Under the pieces are notes generated by a model. That model searched no databases and was not told the DNA's origin. It saw only the letters and a list, made by a program, of their open reading frames with translations. The translations under genes were made by a program, and so were the position numbers. Source: Polyangia bacterium (GTDB lineage: Bacteria; Myxococcota_A; Polyangia; Polyangiales; JAUICN01). From it: a stretch of 64,000 nt of DNA. The stretch covers positions 1 to 64,000 of the forward strand of contig JAUICN010000009.1 of NCBI GenBank assembly GCA_030427835.1, given 5' to 3'. Numbering within the stretch: position 1 is the first letter of the stretch; each line of letters begins with the position of its first letter. Below are positions 24,648 to 33,004 of the stretch, piece by piece.

Positions 24648-26102
24648 CTACTTCATGTTCTCGCGGAGTTTCTCAATGAGTGTGATTTCGGCGGTGAGTG
24701 CGTTGTCCGTGAGTGCTTTGGCTTCTATGCGTAGATAGGTGAGTAGTGTGTCCAAGATGGCCGTGGCGGTGCTGGTGTCGCCATCATGGTACGTGTCGAT
24801 AGCGGTGATCATACGTTCTGCTTGGTTCACAAGTGTCACCGCTTTTCGAATGCCGGTCCCCTCAAAATAGGTATGGTTCTCGGGTAGGGATTCCCGGGTG
24901 TATCGGATTTCCTGGGGAACTTCCAAGTCCCCCGACACACCGTGGGCCGTTTCGGGTTGGTAGTTCAGGGATACGTTTCCTAGGGAGGTGCTCGTTCCTG
25001 TGCCCGCGTTTCGGCGTAGTCGGACCACGATGGCTCCGCCCCGGCGGCTGGGAAAGGCCGTTGCTGTTTCAAGGTGGGTACGCGGCTCTCCGTGCTGGTC
25101 GCCAGGGATGCCAAATACACGGTCGACCTCAAATCCGTCGGATACCGTGAGACCTAGCTGCAAGTCGTAGGCGATGGGTGAAAGCATGAAGTCCAACTCG
25201 TGATCGAAGAATGTTTCAATCTCCCTTAGGTTGCTGGCGTAGTAGTAGGCGCCACCCCGTTCCTGGCTCAGCCTATCTGCCAGGTTGTGGTCAAAGGGAA
25301 GGAGTACACCAAGAAAGGTAAGCCCAATGCGCTCCGTTGCACCTTCTTGAACCGTTTTGCTGAAGGCATCCGTTCCCTCTGCGTTTACCTGCGGGTATCC
25401 GCAAGAAAGAACGATGACCCGCCTCAAACGTGCAGGGTCGTTGCCACCCCCACGAACCTCGGCGTAGGCTCGCTTAAGGCCTGCAGCGAGATTGGATGAA
25501 CCGCGGGCCTGAATCTTGCGAACGTTTGATTTTAGGGTTTCTCGATCGCCGAGAGGGCCGAAGGGCTGAATCTCAGTGACGGACCTGTTGAATGCGAGAA
25601 TGCCAATGCGATCGCTGTCCTGTAACTGATCGATGATGCTGGTAACGGCTTCATTGGTTTCCTCCATATCGATGGACATTGGGCTCGAGCGGTCGATGAG
25701 AATGACCACGTCGGCAGGGGGTCGTTCATAGGCGTCGGTAGAGGTTGCAAGCGCACTTCGCACGCCGAGTTGAACCCACCATGCCTCTTCCCCTGTTTCG
25801 AGCGAGGGCGCGATTCCTAGGGCCGGCCGAACGCATAACATTGAATCACAGGGTGCCCCCGTGGATGGAATGTCGTGCTCGCTGAGCAGCCCCTCGACGG
25901 TCACGGTAGAGGATTCGGGCACAGTTCCGGATGTGATCAGTTTACGAGCATAGGCGATGTCCTGGGCTCCACCTGGTGTGGCCCCAATGTCGCCTGGCCC
26001 ATAGCTGCTGATATCCCCATCGTAGTTGCAGCCATAGCCAATTAGGAGTGCCGTGTTCAAAAACAATAGGGACCAGCCAAGTGAGTGCTTTGTGTGTTCC
26101 AT
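24648..26102 (-). CDS. von Willebrand factor A domain lipoprotein with degenerate MIDAS
   Basis: A 484-residue lipoprotein (lipobox IGYGC, Cys25) resembling YfbK-like VWA proteins. The VWA domain runs from about residue 131. The metal-ion-dependent adhesion site is degraded: the DxSxS motif reads D137-R-S-S-P, the usual Thr is in a GSSNLAAGL context (Ser202/203), and the third-site Asp (normally in LTDG-P) is Cys234 in LSCGYPQ. Metal-dependent ligand binding is therefore doubtful. A C-terminal helical region (MITAIDTYHDGD onward) follows an Ig-like beta segment. The start at 26102 (ATG) is preferred to a GTG three codons earlier. Confidence 0.88.
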   Translation of the reverse strand: MEHTKHSLGWSLLFLNTALLIGYGCNYDGDISSYGPGDIGATPGGAQDIAYARKLITSGTVPESSTVTVEGLLSEHDIPSTGAPCDSMLCVRPALGIAPSLETGEEAWWVQLGVRSALATSTDAYERPPADVVILIDRSSPMSIDMEETNEAVTSIIDQLQDSDRIGILAFNRSVTEIQPFGPLGDRETLKSNVRKIQARGSSNLAAGLKRAYAEVRGGGNDPARLRRVIVLSCGYPQVNAEGTDAFSKTVQEGATERIGLTFLGVLLPFDHNLADRLSQERGGAYYYASNLREIETFFDHELDFMLSPIAYDLQLGLTVSDGFEVDRVFGIPGDQHGEPRTHLETATAFPSRRGGAIVVRLRRNAGTGTSTSLGNVSLNYQPETAHGVSGDLEVPQEIRYTRESLPENHTYFEGTGIRKAVTLVNQAERMITAIDTYHDGDTSTATAILDTLLTYLRIEAKALTDNALTAEITLIEKLRENMK

Positions 26103-26133
26103 GCTCAACACGAATAAGCATGTTCTGTGCCAT

Positions 26134-26153
26134 GGGCATTTTCTCGCTACTGG
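26134..26153 (-). repeat. 20-nt dispersed motif, copy 2
   Basis: Minus strand CCAGTAGCGAGAAAATGCCC, one mismatch from the copy at 14709-14728, here in the leader of the VWA lipoprotein gene between it and the tmRNA gene. Confidence 0.5.
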
Positions 26154-26347
26154 ATGATTGTGGCTGAGGCCGGATGTGCCAACAGCCCTAAAAACACGAC
26201 ATGAATGTCACTGTTGTTGTGAAACTCCGGGAGGCGGCTATGCCGCCGCGACAAGGGGCCCCGCTAGGCATGTGGGGTGCGGTAGCTCCGGCGGTTCCGC
26301 ATGGAACCGTACAGTGAGGGGGATCGAGTCGGGGACTTGTTCCCGCG

Positions 26348-26374
26348 AGAAAGGGGAACCTCGAAAGGTTCCCC
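26348..26374 (-). terminator. terminator downstream of ssrA
   Basis: On the minus strand a 9-bp stem GGGGAACCT / AGGTTCCCC with loop TTCG (26374-26353) is followed by TTTCT. The stable UUCG-type loop and position 10 bases past the 3' end of tmRNA fit an intrinsic terminator for ssrA. Confidence 0.75.
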
Positions 26375-26384
26375 CAAAAGGCAG

Positions 26385-26740
26385 TGGAGGCGCCGGGAGT
26401 CGAACCCGGGTCCGGAAACGGTCCACAATAGCGTCTACGTGTGTAGTTCGTGATTTGATATCACCGAAACTTGCGCCCACGAACAGGCTCGCACTTCGGC
26501 TATCAACCCTTGATCTCATTCACCCCCGGGTTGCGCTTGGGTGAACCAGCCAGTTCAAATGACGCCTCCACAAAAAGCACTGGCAGGCTTCCTGTTTCGA
26601 CGGCCGCTAGCTATGCAGCTAGAGCGGCAGTTGCGTTGTTATCGTTCGCAGTTACGAGTCCCTGGAGTATTTGCGCCGTTCCAAGGCCGGCGTACACGCA
26701 ACCATTGCTTCAACGTCCCCGTCGAAGCCAATTCGCCCCC
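26385..26740 (-). ncRNA. ssrA: transfer-messenger RNA (tmRNA)
   Basis: About 356 nt. The 5' end GGGGGCGAATTGGCTTCGACGG (split here: GGGGGCG acceptor strand, then the conserved GGCUUCGACGGG block) pairs with CGCCTCC at the 3' end, and the T-arm GGTTCGACTCCCGG with the TWC-type loop precedes it. The discriminator A is followed by CTG, so CCA is not encoded. The tag reading frame is 26649-26611: resume codon GCG, then AAC GAT AAC ..., giving ANDNNATAALAA before TAG; with the alanine carried by tmRNA the tag is A-ANDNNATAALAA. The C-terminal LAA is the ClpX signal and the N-terminal AANDN the SspB-binding part. It rescues stalled ribosomes with SmpB. A terminator follows. Confidence 0.95.
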
Positions 26741-26801
26741 AAATTGTCAATGAGCCAGTAGCAAGTGTAGGCCCGGCAGGCAATTGTGCCATCGGAACGG
26801 C

Positions 26802-28205
26802 CTAGTATTCTGGGTAGGCCGTCCAGCCGCTGGTCCAGTTGGTGGTGGCGCCGGGTTCGAAGGCGCCGGCGTAGGTGGCTGTGGTGTCTCCGAAGCTTGG
26901 GTCGGCAAACGTTGGGGTGGCCTGGCCGTTTAGGGCGGTGTTGGCGGGTACCAGGTTGGGGGTGCTGGGGCTGGTGTCGCCCAATATGGGGTCCGTGCCG
27001 ATGGTGTTGCTTGCCACGGGATCTTCGATGACGGCCTGTTCGTCAAACCCCATGTCGTCGTTGTCGTCTCCGATTTCGGCCGGGTATGCGCCGTTGTTGA
27101 AGAAGAAGCTGTGTTCGATGCTGATCATGGTGGGCCATTCATTGAATAGGTCCACCTGGGAGGCCCGTAGGTCCACGGGTTCGGAGCCAAAGTTCATGAT
27201 GAGGAAGTTGCGTAGGGTACCGCGCATGCCCTCGCGCAATACCATGCCGCGGGTATCCGGCGTGCCTACCATGGTCACGTTGGAAAGGGTGGGGTGGGTG
27301 CGGGGTTCGGCGTCTTCATCGCTGCCGAGGTTGTCGCACTCGATGGCACTGTCGCCCACGCCTGGGATTTGATGGAGGACAAGAAACTGACCCTGCCCAC
27401 GCCAGCCGAGATCACAATCCAGGGAGTCGTCGGAGGCGCCGCTGACGACCAGGTGATCGATGTTGGCGGTGCCTCCAAAAAACTCGACCCCGTCGTCCTT
27501 TGCACGGTGGACTTGGATGTGGCTGAGTGTGGTGCCGGATCCGCATCCCGCCACGGTGAGCCCGTTGAGTTCGTTGTCGGGGCTGAGCTCCGCACCGGCG
27601 TACTCAATGCGTACGTACTGCAGGTCGCCGCAGCTCGAGGTGTCGTCACCGCCACCAAAGAGTCCACGGCTGTCGGCCACGTCGAGACCCTCAAGCCGCC
27701 CTTCCAGAAACCCGGGAGCGTCGCACACCCCAGGGGTTCCTGTGTCGCCATCACCAGAACAGGAGCCGCTGTTGATGGTGGCGGAACCCAGCAGGGCCAG
27801 GCCCGCCCAGTCGCCTGTGATCCGTGTACCCGCGGGATTGCCGGAGGTGAAAACGATGGGGTTGATGGCGGTGCCGACCGCATTGAGTGACGCGCCACGG
27901 GTGACGATGAGGGTGGCCTCCTGTGAACCGGCCGTGTCTCCAAATATTGTGGTTCCAGGTGCGATGGTGAGCGTGGCGTTTCGGGTGATGTGGATCCTCC
28001 CGGACAGCGCGTAGAAGTTGCAGCTCCAGGTGGTGTCTTCTGTGATGTCCGCAGAGACAATGACTTCGGTGTCGCAGCTGCCCATGTCGACGGGTCCAGT
28101 GGTTCCATTCGGATCGCTGGTACACGCGCCCACGGCGACCCACGTGAGGCCAAAAGCCACCAGGTTTCGTGTGCGGGGTCGTGTCGAACTACGCATGGGT
28201 GTCAT
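26802..28205 (-). CDS. secreted right-handed beta-helix-like lipoprotein paired with TonB receptor
   Basis: A 467-residue exported protein; the signal peptide ends in a lipobox-like VAVGAC (about residue 26). ATG 28205 is chosen because AAAAAGGA lies about 9 bases upstream and the signal peptide follows directly. The body contains repeated short beta-strand turns (ITRNATLTIAPGTTIFGD, LIVTRGASLNAVGTAINPIVF, LQYVRIEYAGAELS, GLTVAGCGSGTTLSHIQVHR, DHLVVSGASDDSLDCD) typical of a parallel beta-helix, and a C-terminal YAGAFEPG--NWTSGWTAYPEY motif seen in surface proteins encoded beside carboxypeptidase-regulatory-domain TonB receptors. It starts 19 bp after the receptor stop and is the last gene of the Pho-box operon. 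Function unknown; a substrate-capturing surface partner is the likeliest role. Confidence 0.85.
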   Translation of the reverse strand: MTPMRSSTRPRTRNLVAFGLTWVAVGACTSDPNGTTGPVDMGSCDTEVIVSADITEDTTWSCNFYALSGRIHITRNATLTIAPGTTIFGDTAGSQEATLIVTRGASLNAVGTAINPIVFTSGNPAGTRITGDWAGLALLGSATINSGSCSGDGDTGTPGVCDAPGFLEGRLEGLDVADSRGLFGGGDDTSSCGDLQYVRIEYAGAELSPDNELNGLTVAGCGSGTTLSHIQVHRAKDDGVEFFGGTANIDHLVVSGASDDSLDCDLGWRGQGQFLVLHQIPGVGDSAIECDNLGSDEDAEPRTHPTLSNVTMVGTPDTRGMVLREGMRGTLRNFLIMNFGSEPVDLRASQVDLFNEWPTMISIEHSFFFNNGAYPAEIGDDNDDMGFDEQAVIEDPVASNTIGTDPILGDTSPSTPNLVPANTALNGQATPTFADPSFGDTTATYAGAFEPGATTNWTSGWTAYPEY

Positions 28206-28224
28206 GGGGTGGTTTCCTTTTTCG

Positions 28225-31173
28225 CTAGTAGTCATAGGAAAAACTGATGCTTGCGGAGGCACCGGGGTGAATGCGTTGGGTGAGAAAGTTTCCCTGTCGG
28301 TAGTCCCGGGTGTCAAAGAGCAGATTGTTGAGCTTGAGTTTGAGTTGGGTGTGCTCAGAGGTATCCCAGCCGGCGACCAGGTCCAGGGAGTGGAAAGGTT
28401 GCTTTTTGATGTGGGGGAGAATGGTGTCGTTGACTCGCGTCCCCACGTCGGTGATTTGTGCCCCGGCCACGTTGTACGCCATGGCCAGGGACGCCCGAGT
28501 TTCAGGGTCGTGATATCGCAACAACAGGTTGAGGACGTAGGGTGAGGTTCCAAAAAGCGCGCGGTTGTCCTGTACGGCACCTGAGAGTGCGCGGGGGAGT
28601 TGCACCTTGGAAGAAATGAGGGCGAGATTGGTGTCGAGGGTGATGTTCTTGAGTGTATCGTGTACACGCCTGAGGCTCAGCCGGAGTTCCAGTTCGGTAC
28701 CCACGTTGCGTGCGCTACGGGCGTTGATGAACTGGGCGTCGTAGTTGTCGGGGTTGAGGATTTGCAGTTCGATGGGGTTGATGAAGTATTTGTAAAATCC
28801 GGTCACCGCGAAAATCTCGCCTTCCCCAAGGAACCACTCCCAGCGGAGGTCCATGTTGTGAATGCGTGTACGTTCAAGATCCGGGTTTCCCTGGACGTTG
28901 CGATCCCGAAGGAAATCGTAGTACTGGTAGGGGGCGAGCTCGCGGATTTGGGCGCGGCCCACGGTGGCCCCGTAGGTGGCGCGAATCACCATGGAGTCCT
29001 TGATGTCGTACTTGAGCGCGACGGCGGGAAGCACGTCCACGTTGGTGCTTGACGTTCGGCTCGTCTCCGGGTCGGTGGCGACGCTCTCTGAGGAAAACGG
29101 GCTTTTGGATTGAACGTTCTGTTCGAAGACTTCGGTGCGAATACCCGTGGAGGTGAAAAGTCCACCGGTGATGGGAGTCTCGATCATGGCAAACCCGGCG
29201 TAGAGGGTCTGCCGGGAGGTGTAGCTGTCGTTGGGACGGGTGAACTCACGAATACGGGTGAGTGTGCCGATGGCGTTTTCGCTAAAAAGATCTTCGACGG
29301 GAGCCTGGTACAGGCTTTGATCGGTGTTGCGTGGGTCCTGGAGGAAGCGAAAGCGTCGGTTGAGGAAATCTCGCCCTGAGGTGCGCGTGCGGCCGCCCAC
29401 CGTGCCCCAGGCCTCGGCCCATAGGGGGAACCGTAGGTCAAACGTGGCTCCCAGGTCGGTTTGGTTGAGGTCGCTGAAGAATCGTTCGCCGGAGTTGGCC
29501 TTTTCAAGCCACCGAAACTGGCCACCCTGGGATCCGTAGGTGACAGACCGTCGGTCGGGCTCGGCTCGTCTTGCGGCGGCCGCAAAGCCGCTCCAACGGA
29601 GGCGTAGGCGTGTGTTGCCGAGGTTTCGGTGGTCGCCGAGCAGCTGACCGAAGGCGAGCGTACGGGTGAGAAACTGCAGCTGCCAACGTTCGATTTGTTC
29701 CCCGGTGGCGAGTTCGCCGTTGACACCGGATTGGACTTGGGTTTCGTCTGACATGGTTTGGTTGAACATGCCGAGAGCGGTGATGGAGTGCTCGGTGCCT
29801 AGGTCCAGGCTTGTGGTGGCTAGGGCGCCCAGTTGGGCTTCGTCGATACCCCGTTCCAGTTTGTAGTCATTGAAGGTGGCGAGTGATCCGTCTTCGGTCA
29901 GTGTGGGCCTGGGTCGACTGATGCCCACTTCTCGAATGCTGTTGTAGTCGTACCCCAGGGTGGCCATGTAGCCGAGGCGTTTTTGCCCGCTGAAGGTTTT
30001 GGAATCACCCACGGTGAGCCCTAGTCCCATGCGAGGAAGCGCGGTGGTGCGTTGGTATTGCCAGGTATTCTCGAAGAGTTCTCCTGCGGCTTCGATGGCT
30101 TCGAAGCTCTGGTAGGGGCCGTGGCGGCTGATCTTAACCCTTTGATCGGGAATGCCGTTTGGGATGGCACGGGTGCCGTCGTCAAACCCGAGGGCATCGA
30201 GGGAGCCGCCTTCGTAGTTGAGGCGCGACCGAAAGGTGGAGAGGCTGTTGAAACCAAGGGTGGTGCCAGTCTTGAGCGTGAACTCCTGGGGAAATGTGAC
30301 GGTGTGGATGTTCAGGAGTCCGCCGGAGAAGTCGCCTGGGAGATTGGGCAGGAATGCCTTAGAGAGGTTGAGGCTGTCGATGACGCTTGTGGGAAAGAGA
30401 TCAAGATCGACGCCAGGAACGTCGGGATCGGTGCTGGGCACGGCGACACCGTTGAGAAGCACGCGGTTGTAGCGCCCGCCCAGGCCACGCACGATGAGCT
30501 GACTTCCTTGCATGGAAACGCCGGCCACACGGGAGGCGGCACTTCCGGCATCGCTTGCGCCCTGTTGGGACATTTGTTCGGAGCCAACGCCCTCACCAAT
30601 GCCGCTGGATTGGCGCCGCAGTTGATCCTGGGCTGCACGGGTGGAGGTGTCGGCACGGTAGAAAACCTCCACCTCTTCCACGTGTACGTCCCCTTCATCC
30701 AGGGGAGTTAACCGAAGGGTGAGAGAGGTGAACTCGCCCGGGCGAATGCGCACACCTGGGATGCGCGCTTCACGGTGACCGTCGTTGTAGGCCCGTAGGG
30801 TGTAGCGGCCGGGAGGGGCCACCAATCGATAGGTGCCGTCCGGTTCGGTGATGACGGTGTAGGTTTGGGTGGCCCGGGTGTTGGATTCTTGGGAACTGGT
30901 TTCCTGGGAACTGGTTTCCTGAGCACTGGGTGCCTGGGGCCCCTGGGGTTGTGCAATGACGGGTGCGTGCCCTAGCCCTTGGTTGTTTGTGCGGTCCACC
31001 ACGGATCCTTGCAACCCGCTCTGTGGCCGAGCTTCGTGTGGCTGGGCTTCGTGTGGCTGGGCTTCGTGTGGCTGGGCGTAGGTGGGTTGATCAAGAGCGG
31101 GTGAGAAGATGACGCCTGCGGCGATCCATAGGGAAGGCAAAGGAGAACGTGTGTGTGGGAGTGGAGTTCTCAT
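28225..31173 (-). CDS. TonB-dependent receptor with N-terminal carboxypeptidase-regulatory-like domain
   Basis: A 982-residue outer-membrane receptor. After a signal peptide (to about PTYA) comes an Ig-like carboxypeptidase-regulatory domain (GSVVDRTNNQG ... TEPDGTYRLVAPPGRYTLRAYNDGH), then the plug (GASDAGSAASRVAGVSMQGS, QLIVRGLGGRYNRVLLNGVAVP, DLFPTSVIDSLNLSKAFLPN, LPGDFSGGLLNI) and a large barrel ending in the aromatic SISFSYDY. Two low-complexity in-frame repeats sit near the N-terminus: AQPHE three times and SSQET-type units, both from 15-bp DNA repeats. The domain layout is that of large SusC-unlike receptors for nutrients such as phosphorylated or polymeric compounds. It is 39 bp downstream of exbD and in the operon headed by a Pho box. 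Confidence 0.93.
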   Translation of the reverse strand: MRTPLPHTRSPLPSLWIAAGVIFSPALDQPTYAQPHEAQPHEAQPHEARPQSGLQGSVVDRTNNQGLGHAPVIAQPQGPQAPSAQETSSQETSSQESNTRATQTYTVITEPDGTYRLVAPPGRYTLRAYNDGHREARIPGVRIRPGEFTSLTLRLTPLDEGDVHVEEVEVFYRADTSTRAAQDQLRRQSSGIGEGVGSEQMSQQGASDAGSAASRVAGVSMQGSQLIVRGLGGRYNRVLLNGVAVPSTDPDVPGVDLDLFPTSVIDSLNLSKAFLPNLPGDFSGGLLNIHTVTFPQEFTLKTGTTLGFNSLSTFRSRLNYEGGSLDALGFDDGTRAIPNGIPDQRVKISRHGPYQSFEAIEAAGELFENTWQYQRTTALPRMGLGLTVGDSKTFSGQKRLGYMATLGYDYNSIREVGISRPRPTLTEDGSLATFNDYKLERGIDEAQLGALATTSLDLGTEHSITALGMFNQTMSDETQVQSGVNGELATGEQIERWQLQFLTRTLAFGQLLGDHRNLGNTRLRLRWSGFAAAARRAEPDRRSVTYGSQGGQFRWLEKANSGERFFSDLNQTDLGATFDLRFPLWAEAWGTVGGRTRTSGRDFLNRRFRFLQDPRNTDQSLYQAPVEDLFSENAIGTLTRIREFTRPNDSYTSRQTLYAGFAMIETPITGGLFTSTGIRTEVFEQNVQSKSPFSSESVATDPETSRTSSTNVDVLPAVALKYDIKDSMVIRATYGATVGRAQIRELAPYQYYDFLRDRNVQGNPDLERTRIHNMDLRWEWFLGEGEIFAVTGFYKYFINPIELQILNPDNYDAQFINARSARNVGTELELRLSLRRVHDTLKNITLDTNLALISSKVQLPRALSGAVQDNRALFGTSPYVLNLLLRYHDPETRASLAMAYNVAGAQITDVGTRVNDTILPHIKKQPFHSLDLVAGWDTSEHTQLKLKLNNLLFDTRDYRQGNFLTQRIHPGASASISFSYDY
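31022..31078 (-). repeat. 15-bp coding tandem repeat (QPHEA)
   Basis: GCTGGGCTTCGTGTG units on the plus strand, three nearly identical 15-bp copies, encode AQPHE repeats at the mature N-terminus of the TonB receptor. A second 15-bp repeat at about 30885-30925 encodes SSQET units. Both keep the reading frame, so copy number can change without breaking the gene. Confidence 0.75.
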
Positions 31174-31212
31174 TTAGGAAGCGGTTGTGGGGCGCAGGGG
31201 GTGAGCGAGGTG

Positions 31213-31668
31213 TTATTGGAGAGGGTCGGTCATGACGGCGATGTGGGCGGCACCGCCACCACGGGCCATGTCCATCACTTGCATGGCGCGTTGGAACGGC
31301 ACGTTGTCGCTGGCGTCGAAGTAGACCTTGCGTTCTCCTTGGGCGACGAGCATGCGTTGCAGCCGGGGGGCGAAGGATGGATCGGCCAGGACATCCTGGT
31401 TGATTTGGATCTGGCCCTTGGCGTTGACGGTGATGACAATGGGTGGCGGATCATCGGTTTGGGCTGTGGGTGGTGGCTCGGTTTCGGTGGGTTTCTTGGG
31501 GATATGGATCCAGAAGTTTTCGGAAAGCATGGGCATGACGACCATGAAGATGATGAGCAGCACGAGCACCACGTCCACCAGGGGGGTGACGTTCATTTCA
31601 GGGTGGGCGCGCCCCTTTTTCCCCCTACCATTTTTGGGGCCGCCGCCTGCCTGTGTGTCCATGGCCAT
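31213..31668 (-). CDS. exbD: ExbD/TolR-type biopolymer transport protein (second copy)
   Basis: A 151-residue ExbD with the N-terminal basic segment, MNVTPLVDVVLVLLIIFMVVMP (the single membrane helix with the functionally essential Asp in PLVDV), and a periplasmic domain ending PFQRAMQVMDMARGGGAAHIAVMTD. A proline-rich stretch (ETEPPPTAQTDDPPP) follows the helix. It is one of two adjacent ExbD paralogues; 3 bp separate it from the first. Together with ExbB and TonB it uses the proton gradient to energise the neighbouring receptor. Confidence 0.93.
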   Translation of the reverse strand: MAMDTQAGGGPKNGRGKKGRAHPEMNVTPLVDVVLVLLIIFMVVMPMLSENFWIHIPKKPTETEPPPTAQTDDPPPIVITVNAKGQIQINQDVLADPSFAPRLQRMLVAQGERKVYFDASDNVPFQRAMQVMDMARGGGAAHIAVMTDPLQ

Positions 31669-31671
31669 GGG

Positions 31672-32127
31672 TTAGGGCTCCTGTGTCGCGGTGGCGGTGC
31701 GTTTGTTGACCCGCAGGGAGACCCCCGGGAAATGAACCTGCTGCACGGTTTTGTAGACGCCGCGCACGTGGGCGTAGGGAACGCTTTCATCGGCACGGAT
31801 GACGAGTTTGCGGTGGGGCTCGTTGTGACTGGCCACCCGTAGGGCGGCGGTGAGCTGACCGTCGGTGAGGGCGTGTTCAGTGAGCGCCTGATCGTCGAGG
31901 TGGATCCTTCCCTGTTTTGTAATGGAGAGGATGAAGGGGTCCACGTCGTTGGACTTGGCGTTGTCCGCATTGAAGACGCCGGGGATCTCAATGGGCACAC
32001 CCTGGGTGATGGCTGGTAACACCACCATGAAAATGATGAGCAGTACGAGCACCACGTCCACCAGGGGGGTGACGTTCATGACGGGGCGCGGTCGTTGGCC
32101 GGTGTTGCGTCGGGAAAGGCTTGCCAT
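31672..32127 (-). CDS. exbD: ExbD/TolR-type biopolymer transport protein (first copy)
   Basis: A 151-residue ExbD with MNVTPLVDVVLVLLIIFMVVLP, the same helix and Asp as its neighbour, and a periplasmic domain (ILSITKQGRIHLDDQALTEHAL ... RKLVIRADESVPYAHVRGVY). The two ExbD proteins differ mainly in the periplasmic half, which suggests a heteromeric ExbD pair within one complex, as in some myxobacterial and Xanthomonas TonB systems. It follows exbB by 11 bp. Confidence 0.93.
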   Translation of the reverse strand: MASLSRRNTGQRPRPVMNVTPLVDVVLVLLIIFMVVLPAITQGVPIEIPGVFNADNAKSNDVDPFILSITKQGRIHLDDQALTEHALTDGQLTAALRVASHNEPHRKLVIRADESVPYAHVRGVYKTVQQVHFPGVSLRVNKRTATATQEP

Positions 32128-32138
32128 GGCGGAAGGAG

Positions 32139-32948
32139 TTAGGCGCTGACCGCGGGCTGGCTGACCACCGGAGCGTTGGGTTCGTTGGTTGTGCTGGAAA
32201 GGATTTCCTTGATGTCCGAATGGAGAGGGTGCTCGCTGACGTTTGTTGCCCTTTTTGTTTTCTGTTCGTTGTCACTAGAAACCGATGAGGTTTCCAGTTG
32301 ATCCACAAGTTCGCTAGAGGCGTTGCCCAACAGGGCTTCGTACTTGGCAATGCGGGTGCTCAGCGCGTTGAATATGAGCACCGATGGGATGGCCACCATG
32401 AGGCCGAAGCCAGTGACGATCAGGGCCTCGGCGATGGCGCCCCCAATGGTGCCGATGCCCTGGGAGCCCTCCTGGCCGAGCAGGCGAAAGGCGTTGAGAA
32501 TACCGAGTACGGTGCCGAGCAATCCGATAAAGGGTGCGGTGGAACCGGTGGATGCAAGTATGTTGAGGCCCCGGTGGAGTTGTTCGCTCAGGTTTTCGCC
32601 TTTTCGATCCAGGGCGCGGCGAGCAAGCTCCACGGATTTTTCTTTGCTGTGCCCCTCTGCGATTCTGCGGGTGAAGGTTTTTACGCCAACGGTGATGAGG
32701 CTGCCCAGCTGGCTGTTTTGATGGGCTTTCTGTTTGCCGAGATGGAGTACGCCTTCGAAATCGCAAGAGGCCAATAGGGGGCTGACCGGTTGCGCGAAAC
32801 GTTTGGAGGCGCGGTACCCGGTCCACAGGACGATGAGGCGGTCGACCACGACTGCCAGGCTTGCAAGTGCTTGTAGGCTGAGCAGGACAACCACCCCACG
32901 TACGAGGGGGTTCATGTGGGTCCAGGTTTCGAAAATATTGATGTCCAT
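32139..32948 (-). CDS. exbB: ExbB/MotA/TolQ-type proton channel
   Basis: A 269-residue inner-membrane protein. The start at 32948 is preceded by AGAGGA and gives the usual ExbB N-terminus (FETWTHMNPLVRGVVVLLSL, helix 1). Helices 2 and 3 carry the family core LNILASTGSTAPFIGLLGTV, LGILNAFRLLG and GGAIAEALIVTGFGLMVAIPSVLIFNAL. The C-terminal tail is longer and polar (SSVSSDNEQKTKRATN). Forms the proton-conducting pentamer with ExbD. Begins 56 bp after tonB. Confidence 0.95.
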   Translation of the reverse strand: MDINIFETWTHMNPLVRGVVVLLSLQALASLAVVVDRLIVLWTGYRASKRFAQPVSPLLASCDFEGVLHLGKQKAHQNSQLGSLITVGVKTFTRRIAEGHSKEKSVELARRALDRKGENLSEQLHRGLNILASTGSTAPFIGLLGTVLGILNAFRLLGQEGSQGIGTIGGAIAEALIVTGFGLMVAIPSVLIFNALSTRIAKYEALLGNASSELVDQLETSSVSSDNEQKTKRATNVSEHPLHSDIKEILSSTTNEPNAPVVSQPAVSA

Positions 32949-33004
32949 GGGTTCGATCCTCTTGGTGTGTTCTCTTTGGTGTGTTGTCGTGTCTCGTTGA
33001 TTGC

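Noticed and set aside
26385-26460. tRNA gene at the CCGGGTTCGACTCCCGG-type T-arm
   Set aside because: No D-arm or anticodon arm within tRNA distance; pairing with GGGGGCG 350 nt away and the tag frame identify it as the tmRNA 3' part.
27275-28153. 292-codon minus-strand frame overlapping the beta-helix lipoprotein gene
   Set aside because: Frame +1 relative to the real gene, Ser/Pro/Thr-rich low-complexity translation without hydrophobic core.
28205-28667. N-terminal extension of the beta-helix lipoprotein
   Set aside because: The extra 154 codons run antisense-like through the receptor 3' end, with no homology; the ATG at 28205 has a ribosome-binding site and signal peptide.
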